Shown: positions 1-6,151 of the stretch, one piece after another | How positions within the stretch are numbered: position 1 is the first letter of the stretch | Layout of the letters: every line of letters starts with the position of its first letter | Source of the DNA: Candidatus Margulisiibacteriota bacterium | GTDB lineage: Bacteria > Margulisbacteria > WOR-1 > XYC2-FULL-46-14 > JAHJBW01 | Assembly (NCBI GenBank): GCA_018813405.1 | Contig: JAHJBW010000139.1 | Location: forward strand, 1 to 7,184 | Length of the DNA: 7,184 nt | Direction of reading: 5' to 3' | The notes under the pieces: model-generated | Told to the model about the DNA's origin: nothing | Databases searched by the model: none | What the model saw: only the letters and a program-made list of their open reading frames with translations | Made by a program: the position numbers and the translations under genes

Positions 1-3000
1 CCGCTTTTTAACTTCTTCCCGACAGCGATACCCTTTACTAACTCTTTTTTTGCCTTTTCGCCGTTTTTTATGCCTCTTGAATTCTTGATCTCTTTTGCTA
101 TCTGGCCTATGGCGGGATCAGAACCTTTGTTAAGAAAGTCAAGAGCATGGTCCTTCCCGGCAGTTTTTATGTAAGGCGCTAACTGTTGCAGCAATCTGAA
201 AAGCAGGTTCACGCCCTGTGTCATTTTTGGCCCGCCAGCGTTTTCCAGTGCGCTGCCCAGAGCGGTAAGGAAAAGTTCAGGAGAGACGCCTGCCTTTATT
301 TGCTCGTCAAACTTACTAAGAGAGCTAGCAAGCGCAACCTTATTGATGGAGTCGAGGGTGCGCATACCGCTGGCATACAAAAGGCCTGCGACAGCGCCAT
401 CAATGCCATCTGCCCTGAAGCCTGCCAACAGGCCCATAACAGCTGACAGGTCTGCTGGTGACGCAGTTCCTATCAATCCGCAATCAACCAGGCTAATTTC
501 TTTTCCAACCAGCAAATTACCAGGATGGAACTCGGGGTTTACCATGAAATTTCCATCATCCAATGGACGCAAGAATTGTGCCAGGGCCCCGTTCAATATC
601 TTTTCAGCTGCGGCCAATTTTTCTTGGGCAGGCAATGAAGCAAAAGAACGCCCATCGGCAGTTTCCATAACGGCCCAGTCCCCATGGGACGAAAATATTT
701 GAGGAATGCGAAGCTCTCCAACCGCCCCATCAAAATTACCATGATATCTTGCATGGTTATCAAAACCTGTTGTCCGCTCTTGCTCTGCCTGTCTCACTAA
801 TTCCATAAATTGCTGCGGGCTTACCGGGAAATAATGACCTTTGAGCTGTATCTTTCTGATGAACTCCGTGATGGCAGCTACAATTTCTTGGGCTGGCTCC
901 TGCGAATGGACTTCCAAAAATGTTTCTGAACCGCCATCCTTCTTATATCCAGTAATGGCTGTCCTCTGTGTGCCAGAACCGCGCGTTTGATAGGAAGCAA
1001 ATGAATGAAAATGGCCCTCATCTCTTCGGAATCCCAGGAATCGTAGGGCATCAAAAGTGTTGAAGACCTCTGTCTGATCAAGCGCAAGCCTGGTTGCTTC
1101 TTCCAGAACTGGGTCATCGCCTGAAACAAGTGAATGGATGGCTTGCATGAGCTTTCCTCCTGGCACGCCTAAAGGCCTCATGGCTTCGCGGGTTATCTGG
1201 GCAAGGTCCATTTTTTGCGCCATGCCTGCCATGATGCGGGACCAGCATTTGATCCTTGTTTCCATTGGAAGCTCGCCAAGCAGAGATTTGATCCCTTCCT
1301 TCACTGTGCTGCAGCGGGTCAAGGGCACCTTTTTTTCCTGGAGCAGCACTTCGATGACGGCAAGAAAAATAGCTTCAAATTTTTGAAAATCCGAGGGAAC
1401 CCTGCCTATGCCGTTTTGTACCGAAAGAAGGTTTTCATAAAATGAGGCAGCTTCCTCCACGCCGACTGCCTGCATATAAGAAAAGAACAGCCTCGCGCCG
1501 TGATCTTTTTTGAAATCCGAAAGCAGGTCATCCAAAACTGACCCAGTCTCTGTCCGCCAGAACCTTTCGTTAAAATTTGGCCCGCCATCTATAAATGGCG
1601 GCGTATGCAAAGAATAAACAGGTTCACCTTTCATGAGGATTGTGCTGATCCGGTGGGCGTTTTCCGGCAAAAAAGGATGGTAATCCCTAAAGAGTTCCTT
1701 ACGCATCTTCTCTTTTTTAAGCGCATCCTCTTTTCTTTCAAAGTCATAATCGGAATCAGCTTCCTTCCTGCTTAGAGCTTTCTTCCGAGCCCTTCCTGGC
1801 GGTTTTTCGTCTTTGAGGGTAAGCAAGGATGATTTTCCTTCCCTGACTAAAGAAAGCGAAAGGGTAAGCAAACAGAGCGTCATTTTGGCTGAGAGGTCTG
1901 GTTTTTGCGACGCTTCAATGAGGCCGCCCTTATAGTAGTCGGCAACATCCACCGCCGATTGCGCCCTGACTAAATGGTCGTATGTTAAGCTGTCAACGCC
2001 GAATTTGTCCGCCCAAATATTGGCGACCTTTTTATGTAATGCAGGAAATTCTTTGGTAATGGCAAGGCATTTTTCAAAAATTCCCTTTTCGCCCTGGCAG
2101 GCATTGAGCCATGCCATGGCCAGCTCGTGGGCTTTTACATATGATGCGACCGGACTCCAGAAAGAATCCAACAGTCTTTCGGCCCCAGCAAGTTCTGCTG
2201 GCTGGCATCTTTGGAGCAGTTCGTCTCGAAAGGGTGAAGGGCGGGGGATAGCACTGAGAACATCTTTAATTTGCAGGGAGCCTGCTGGCGGCAGATTTTT
2301 GGCCCGAAGGTGGTCGATCGCCTTTTGCCCTGCAGGATAAACCGACTCATCATGTTCAAAAAAACCAAAAGAATTGAGAAGTGTTAGGTTAGAGTTAAAA
2401 CCTCCCAATGTATCCGGGGAAGGGATCTCGTCAAAAAAATAGTCATTCTTATTTACCTTTGCCTTCTTCGATCGTTGCAATATGTAGAGCAGGCTGTTTT
2501 TTTCGGAAGAAGGCTTCATCTTTCTTATGATAGCTATAACATTTTGATCAAAAAACGCGGCCCCGATAGTTTCCATTATTTTGCTCAAGGTTATCCTTCC
2601 AAACCGCTGGATCCTATCTTGAACATGCGTTGGCATAGATTTAAGCGGTCCCTCTTGGGAATTTGTTGTTTCATAAATACGGATCGCAATATCTCTTAGG
2701 TTGGACTTGAAATGCTCCTCCATCAGGTCGGAATACTCAAAAATATTTTCAAAAGCCAGACTTATTTCAGATAAGTCATAGGGCCGGCCTGAATATACTT
2801 GAAAAAAAAGACTGGAAAACGCATCACCCAAATAAACGGAATTTTCAGTCTCGTCAAAACCAGTAAGTTTGTCATAACTTTTTCTGATGAATTCCCTATC
2901 CTCATTCATGTGCTCGATCCAAAAACTAAAATCAACAGATTTGGCCCCAAAGCACATATGGGCGATCTTCCACATTTGATGATCATAAAGAAGAGAAGAT

Positions 3001-4418
3001 GGCGCGGGCTCTTTGAACTTGGTGCGGCTATACTCGGTATCAACATAGTGGTCTCGATCCTTTACCAAATTTCGGGCTAGCAGCAAACGCGTGATCAGCC
3101 TGTCCCGTAAATGGGACGGCGGGAACAGAGAAATGACCCGCTCAAAAGCAAGCCCTTTCCTGTCAATATGCGCCCCCAAAGGAAATTCGTCAGGAAACGT
3201 CAGGAACCCCTTTCCGTCCTTTTCATAAAGGTGGGTCAAATAAGTATTTTGAATATCACAAGTTTCTTGTGCAAGGTCAAGCAAGGCAAAAATAATCTGC
3301 CTGTCAGAAAGGTCATATTTATTTTTAAGGCCGCCCAGAGCGTCTTTGTCCTTTGAAGCCGCGGCTTCTTCGAAAAGAACGCAGATAGCGGCCTGAAGAT
3401 ATTTTTGGGTCACAGGATCACCGGCTTCAGCTTGGGCCTTCAGCTTTCCAAAGGTAGCCGCGTCTTTGTAATTTTCGCGGGCGTAACCTTCTTGGATCAT
3501 TTGCCTGAAGATTATTGTTTGAGGCAAATTATCAAGCCTAAGATTTTGGCTGATCCAATCAAGATTTAAATTAGAAAGATCTGCCTCTCTAAGCCACTGG
3601 GGCAGGTCGTCATCCAAAAAATCAGGCCCTATATCCAAACGACTGCTGGCTTCCCATGTTTCCTTCTCTGAAATCCCATTGGGGAAAAGGACAGGGGACT
3701 GATTTGCGGCATTTTTCCAGGAAAACACCCTCTTCTTTGCAGCCTCGGCCATTCTCACAATGCGATCCAATGTTTCGGGATGGGTACTGCCAGGGTTGTA
3801 AACTTTTTGTTCACTTGGAGAATATTTTACAGACGATCTGCTTATCAAAGAACCCAGGATTTCTTCCACTTTGATATGATAAGAATGCGCCTCGTTTACT
3901 GAATATCCTGCGGCATCCAGCAAGATCAGGGCGAGCTCATCCGCATCGTATTCTTCCCATTGTCTCTCAACTCCTAAGGTTTTTTGATGGAACTCCCTGA
4001 AAAGCGGGTTTTTAAACTGCTTAGGCAGGCGAGTCTCTTGAGAGTATTTAAGGTAGTGCCCAATTTCATGGGCCAATACCGCGGCCAATTCTCCTTCGGT
4101 CAAGCCAGGCAGTTTTAATGTGCCGAAGTGAAGGTATATGTCTCCGCTAGATTTTAATATTTTGGCGTTCGGAAAGGAATCATCAATAATATACAAGCGT
4201 ATCTGGTCTGACGGCATACCTGCAGCGGCAGTTAATTTGCTTAAGATATTGTGGCATCTAGCATAATGCGGGTGGTTAAGCGCAAGCCATCTGTTTTTGT
4301 TCCTGTAATATGCCGCAGCCCTCACATCTGTCTGTGACCGGGGTCGGCCTCCAGAGTACACATGATAACCGAGCTTTAAAAAATCGACAGGGCGAGCATT
4401 CATTGTTCCCATACTCAT
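1..4418 (-). CDS. Very large multidomain protein: N-terminal M48-like metallopeptidase, C-terminal UbiB/ABC1-like pseudokinase (3' end outside window)
   Basis: Reading the minus strand from ATG at 4418 gives 1472 codons without a stop, so the protein is C-terminally cut by the window edge. The start is bounded by an in-frame TAA at 4427-4425; in-frame ATGs at 4412 and 4403 are alternatives, and none has a good Shine-Dalgarno site. Residues about 55-235 look like an M48 zinc peptidase: A-HEIGH at 117-121, EYDAD at 156-160 (E156 as likely third zinc ligand) and STHPETLDR from 211. Residues about 236-1074 match no family I recognise; they appear soluble and largely helical, with a lysine/glutamate-rich linker near 870-910. 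Residues about 1075-1340 resemble the ABC1/ADCK/UbiB fold, with HPGN at 1298-1301 and VDCG at 1311-1314. I see no signal peptide or convincing membrane segment, so a cytoplasmic location is likely. The peptidase assignment is fairly firm, the UbiB one moderate. Substrate and role are unknown. Confidence 0.9.
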   Translation of the reverse strand, partial: MSMGTMNARPVDFLKLGYHVYSGGRPRSQTDVRAAAYYRNKNRWLALNHPHYARCHNILSKLTAAAGMPSDQIRLYIIDDSFPNAKILKSSGDIYLHFGTLKLPGLTEGELAAVLAHEIGHYLKYSQETRLPKQFKNPLFREFHQKTLGVERQWEEYDADELALILLDAAGYSVNEAHSYHIKVEEILGSLISRSSVKYSPSEQKVYNPGSTHPETLDRIVRMAEAAKKRVFSWKNAANQSPVLFPNGISEKETWEASSRLDIGPDFLDDDLPQWLREADLSNLNLDWISQNLRLDNLPQTIIFRQMIQEGYARENYKDAATFGKLKAQAEAGDPVTQKYLQAAICVLFEEAAASKDKDALGGLKNKYDLSDRQIIFALLDLAQETCDIQNTYLTHLYEKDGKGFLTFPDEFPLGAHIDRKGLAFERVISLFPPSHLRDRLITRLLLARNLVKDRDHYVDTEYSRTKFKEPAPSSLLYDHQMWKIAHMCFGAKSVDFSFWIEHMNEDREFIRKSYDKLTGFDETENSVYLGDAFSSLFFQVYSGRPYDLSEISLAFENIFEYSDLMEEHFKSNLRDIAIRIYETTNSQEGPLKSMPTHVQDRIQRFGRITLSKIMETIGAAFFDQNVIAIIRKMKPSSEKNSLLYILQRSKKAKVNKNDYFFDEIPSPDTLGGFNSNLTLLNSFGFFEHDESVYPAGQKAIDHLRAKNLPPAGSLQIKDVLSAIPRPSPFRDELLQRCQPAELAGAERLLDSFWSPVASYVKAHELAMAWLNACQGEKGIFEKCLAITKEFPALHKKVANIWADKFGVDSLTYDHLVRAQSAVDVADYYKGGLIEASQKPDLSAKMTLCLLTLSLSLVREGKSSLLTLKDEKPPGRARKKALSRKEADSDYDFERKEDALKKEKMRKELFRDYHPFLPENAHRISTILMKGEPVYSLHTPPFIDGGPNFNERFWRTETGSVLDDLLSDFKKDHGARLFFSYMQAVGVEEAASFYENLLSVQNGIGRVPSDFQKFEAIFLAVIEVLLQEKKVPLTRCSTVKEGIKSLLGELPMETRIKCWSRIMAGMAQKMDLAQITREAMRPLGVPGGKLMQAIHSLVSGDDPVLEEATRLALDQTEVFNTFDALRFLGFRRDEGHFHSFASYQTRGSGTQRTAITGYKKDGGSETFLEVHSQEPAQEIVAAITEFIRKIQLKGHYFPVSPQQFMELVRQAEQERTTGFDNHARYHGNFDGAVGELRIPQIFSSHGDWAVMETADGRSFASLPAQEKLAAAEKILNGALAQFLRPLDDGNFMVNPEFHPGNLLVGKEISLVDCGLIGTASPADLSAVMGLLAGFRADGIDGAVAGLLYASGMRTLDSINKVALASSLSKFDEQIKAGVSPELFLTALGSALENAGGPKMTQGVNLLFRLLQQLAPYIKTAGKDHALDFLNKGSDPAIGQIAKEIKNSRGIKNGEKAKKELVKGIAVGKKLKS
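399..1196 (-). other. UbiB/ABC1/ADCK-like atypical kinase domain, degenerate, in the large protein
   Basis: This covers about residues 1075-1340. The clearest landmarks are FHPGNLLV (1297-1304), matching the HADPHPGN catalytic-loop motif, and LVDCGLIG (1310-1317), matching the LIDFGMVG metal-binding motif. Before them, WAVMETADGRSF fits the hinge 'vMEyidG', and FDNHARYHGNF fits the 'DfxxEAxNaxxF' helix. Further upstream, GKLMQ (1088-1092) lies where the family has KxGQ. Several signature residues differ: KxGQ reads KLMQ, the ATP-anchoring lysine of the AVKV strand appears to be E1169, and the catalytic-loop aspartate appears to be E1296. The metal-binding D1312 and N1301 remain. ABC1/UbiB proteins act in ubiquinone synthesis and lipid handling as ATPases or atypical kinases; whether this copy binds nucleotide is open. 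My alignment was by eye and is weakest upstream of residue 1190. Confidence 0.65.
1197..3713 (-). other. Unassigned central region of the large protein
   Basis: This covers about residues 236-1074, between the peptidase and UbiB-like domains. No catalytic motif, nucleotide-binding loop, zinc finger or obvious short tandem repeat could be seen. The composition (many Leu, Ala, Glu, Lys and scattered aromatics, few long Gly/Pro runs) suggests a mainly alpha-helical solenoid or several helical domains. A charged stretch around residues 870-910, rich in Lys, Arg, Glu and Asp, probably forms a flexible linker or short coiled coil that separates the central part from the C-terminal third. A short hydrophobic patch just before it (about 850-863, TLCLLTLSLSLV) is too short and polar-flanked to call a membrane helix with confidence. 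The region may bind a partner or position the two end domains, but that is inference. Confidence 0.5.
3714..4256 (-). other. M48-like zinc metallopeptidase domain of the large protein
   Basis: This covers about residues 55-235. The order of landmarks follows M48 (HtpX/BepA/Oma1-type) peptidases. A strand region with an NA dipeptide (N84-A85) and GDIYLHFG at 92-99 comes first. It leads into the active-site helix GELAAVLAHEIGH (109-121), where H117 and H121 are likely zinc ligands and E118 the catalytic base. EYDADELAL (156-164) supplies E156 as probable third ligand, and AGY at 170-172 follows as in many family members. STHPETLDR (211-219) matches the common Ser-His-Pro motif after the catalytic core. 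All catalytic residues are present, so an active enzyme is expected. Unlike HtpX there are no flanking membrane helices, and unlike BepA there is no export signal, which suggests a soluble cytoplasmic protease. The domain edges are estimates. Confidence 0.85.
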
Positions 4419-4464
4419 ATATCGTTATATCTTTGGAAGAATTTCACCCTCTGCAAAAAAAAGA

Positions 4465-4473
4465 TGTTATAAT
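4465..4473 (+). promoter_or_regulatory. Extended -10 promoter for ilvD
   Basis: TGTTATAAT is a perfect consensus -10 hexamer (TATAAT at 4468-4473) preceded by the extended -10 TG one base upstream. No good TTGACA-like -35 lies 16-18 bases upstream, where the sequence is CACCCT-like; this is typical of extended -10 promoters. The expected start site is about 4480, giving a leader of roughly 20 bases. That is too short for an attenuator or a T-box, so any leader-mediated control of ilvD is unlikely here. Confidence 0.65.
4466..4471 (-). promoter_or_regulatory. Possible -10 element for the large minus-strand gene
   Basis: Read on the minus strand this is TATAAC, one mismatch from consensus, and it overlaps the plus-strand TATAAT, so the two promoters would be back to back on the same bases. 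It would give a leader of about 40 bases for the gene starting at 4418. No convincing -35 is seen. A second minus-strand TATAAC at 4429-4424 lies only five bases from the ATG and would yield a leaderless transcript. Either assignment is weak. Confidence 0.25.
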
Positions 4474-4487
4474 TAATAAATAGATAT

Positions 4488-4493
4488 AAGGAG
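4488..4493 (+). promoter_or_regulatory. Strong Shine-Dalgarno site of ilvD
   Basis: AAGGAG ends eight bases before the ATG at 4502. The wider run AAGGAGATGATC differs from the full anti-Shine-Dalgarno complement AAGGAGGTGATC at one base. This fixes the ilvD start and indicates efficient initiation. The contrast with the weak signal of the divergent gene is marked. Confidence 0.85.
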
Positions 4494-4501
4494 ATGATCA
4501 A

Positions 4502-6151
4502 ATGAGAAGTGATAATCTAAAGAAGAAAGCCCCGATCCGCGCGCTTTTGCATGCGACGGGAGTCTCGAAAGGCCAGATGGAGAAGCCCTTTATTGGAATA
4601 GCCACAAGCTTTGGTGATATCGTACCGGGGCATGTCGATCTGCGGGCGCTTGAACGGGCAGTGGAGAAAGGGATCTGCGCTGGCGGCGGCACACCCTTTA
4701 TGTTCGGGCTCCCCGCGATCTGTGACGGCATTGCCATGGGCCACAAAGGAATGTATTATTCTCTGCCCTCCAGAGAGCTCATTGCCGATGTCGTTGAATC
4801 AATGGTCGAGGCCCATCAGCTTGACGGAGTGGTGCTTCTTACCGCCTGCGACAAGATAACTCCCGGTATGTTGATGGCTACGGCTCGCCTGAATGTTCCT
4901 TCAATAGTAGTGACCGCCGGGCCAATGCTGGCCGGCAACTATCAAAACCGCAAGCTTGACCTGGTCCACGACACCTTCGAGGCTGAAGCGGCTTTCAAAC
5001 AGGGCAAGATCAATAAGACCGACTTTGACAATCTTATTATGCGCGCCTGTCCCGGCTGCGGGTCATGTGCCGGGCTTTTTACCGCCAATACCATGGCCTG
5101 CGCCACCGAGGCCCTGGGCATGTCCCTGCCGTATTGCGGCACTTCATTGGCCGTTTCTTCCCAAAAGAAGATGATCGCTTACGAAAGCGGAGAAAAGATC
5201 GTCGAACTGGTAAAGAAAGATGTCCTGCCGCGCAAGATAATGAACCGCAATGCTTTTATGAACGCCATCCGCATGGATATGGCGCTGGGCGGCTCTACCA
5301 ACGCGGTCCTGCACCTTACCGCAATAGCTCATGAAGCTGGCATCAATCTGCCGCTGGAATTGTTTGACAAGATCAGCAAGGAAACACCGCATATCACCAG
5401 CATCAGGCCGGGCGGCGACTTTTTTATGGAAGATTTTGACAGGGCAGGCGGTGTGCCGGGCGCGCTATCTGTTCTTATCAAGCAAATAATCGACAACCCT
5501 ACTGTTTCGGGCCTGTCTATCAAGCAGATTGCCAAAGACGGTCAGGTATACGACGAAGAAGTGATCAGGCCGCTCAGCAATCCTTTCCACAAGGAAGGCG
5601 GGCTGGCCGTGCTAAAGGGCAATATTGCCCCAGAAGGTGCGGTGGTAAAACAAACTGCCGTAACGCCTAACATGATGATCTTTACCGGCAAAGCCAAAGT
5701 GTTCGATTCCGAGGACGAAGCGGAAAAAGCCATTTCCGGCGGCAAGATAAGGCCGGGCGATGTTGTTGTTATCCGATATGAAGGACCCAAAGGTGGGCCG
5801 GGTATGCGCGAAATGCTTTATCCCACTTCCGCCATTGCTGGCATGGGGCTTTCGGAATCGGTCGCGCTGATCACCGATGGCAGGTTCTCGGGCGGCACGC
5901 GTGGACCGTGCATTGGCCATGTGTCTCCGGAAGCGGCTGAAAAGGGCCCCATTGCGGCCATACGCAACGGGGATGAAATAGAGATCGATATCCCTCAAAG
6001 AAAGATCAACGTCAAGCTGTCAGCCGCCGAGATCAAGTCGCGGCTGAAGCAATGGGCACCCAGGCCGCCAAAGTTCAAGACAGGGTGGCTGTCGCGTTAT
6101 CAAAAGCATGTTACTTCAGCCAGTACCGGAGCGGTCCTTAAGGGTGATTGA
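4502..6151 (+). CDS. ilvD: Dihydroxy-acid dehydratase
   Basis: This is a full-length IlvD/Edd-family protein of 549 residues, the usual length. It dehydrates 2,3-dihydroxyisovalerate and 2,3-dihydroxy-3-methylvalerate to the 2-oxo acids that become valine, leucine, isoleucine and pantothenate, in the cytoplasm. Family landmarks in order are: PGHVDL (42-47), CDGIAMGH (74-81), SLPSRELIAD (87-96), CDKITPGMLM (116-125), CGSCAGLFTANTM (186-198), ALGGSTN, GGPGMREML, and DGRFSGGTRGPCIGHVSPEA (459-478). C116 and C189 are the conserved cluster cysteines, K118 the metal-site lysine that is carbamylated in studied homologues, and S463 the likely catalytic serine. The first position reads PGH, not PCN as in the plant and mycobacterial [2Fe-2S] enzymes, so an oxygen-sensitive [4Fe-4S] enzyme of the E. 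coli/methanogen kind is inferred. Overall it resembles archaeal-type IlvD closely. It is the first gene of a unit with the downstream antiporter. Sugar-acid dehydratase function (Edd) is less likely given the motif set. Confidence 0.97.
   Translation: MRSDNLKKKAPIRALLHATGVSKGQMEKPFIGIATSFGDIVPGHVDLRALERAVEKGICAGGGTPFMFGLPAICDGIAMGHKGMYYSLPSRELIADVVESMVEAHQLDGVVLLTACDKITPGMLMATARLNVPSIVVTAGPMLAGNYQNRKLDLVHDTFEAEAAFKQGKINKTDFDNLIMRACPGCGSCAGLFTANTMACATEALGMSLPYCGTSLAVSSQKKMIAYESGEKIVELVKKDVLPRKIMNRNAFMNAIRMDMALGGSTNAVLHLTAIAHEAGINLPLELFDKISKETPHITSIRPGGDFFMEDFDRAGGVPGALSVLIKQIIDNPTVSGLSIKQIAKDGQVYDEEVIRPLSNPFHKEGGLAVLKGNIAPEGAVVKQTAVTPNMMIFTGKAKVFDSEDEAEKAISGGKIRPGDVVVIRYEGPKGGPGMREMLYPTSAIAGMGLSESVALITDGRFSGGTRGPCIGHVSPEAAEKGPIAAIRNGDEIEIDIPQRKINVKLSAAEIKSRLKQWAPRPPKFKTGWLSRYQKHVTSASTGAVLKGD
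6140..6144 (+). promoter_or_regulatory. Shine-Dalgarno site of the antiporter, inside the end of ilvD
   Basis: AAGGG lies six bases before the ATG at 6151, within the last codons of ilvD, and continues into GTGAT. Together with the TGATG stop-start overlap at 6149-6153 it supports the chosen start and translational coupling with ilvD. Confidence 0.7.

Noticed and set aside
186..702. Overlapping plus-strand open frames of 86 and 119 codons
   Set aside because: They lie antisense to the UbiB-like part of the large minus-strand frame, have no recognisable protein features or ribosome sites, and are best explained as shadows of that gene.
2005..2340. Plus-strand open frame of 111 codons
   Set aside because: It is antisense to the central region of the large protein. 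The composition is arbitrary (Ser/Ala/Trp-rich, no motif) and there is no promoter or Shine-Dalgarno context.
2135..2368. Minus-strand open frame of 77 codons, possibly marking a frameshift in the large gene
   Set aside because: The main frame stays open straight through this stretch with a coherent protein, so this is only an out-of-frame shadow and no frameshift is needed.
4419..4501. T-box, attenuator or other riboswitch upstream of ilvD
   Set aside because: The predicted leader is only about 20 bases and no stable hairpin followed by a T-run was seen on the plus strand.
4494..4505. Tiny ATG-ATC-AAA-TGA frame overlapping the ilvD start, as a possible leader peptide
   Set aside because: It starts directly after the Shine-Dalgarno core with no spacing, and has only three codons and no regulatory residues. 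It is most likely chance.
5612..5998. Minus-strand open frame of 128 codons within ilvD
   Set aside because: It is antisense to conserved IlvD motifs (GGPGMREML, DGRFSGG), which fully explain the sequence.
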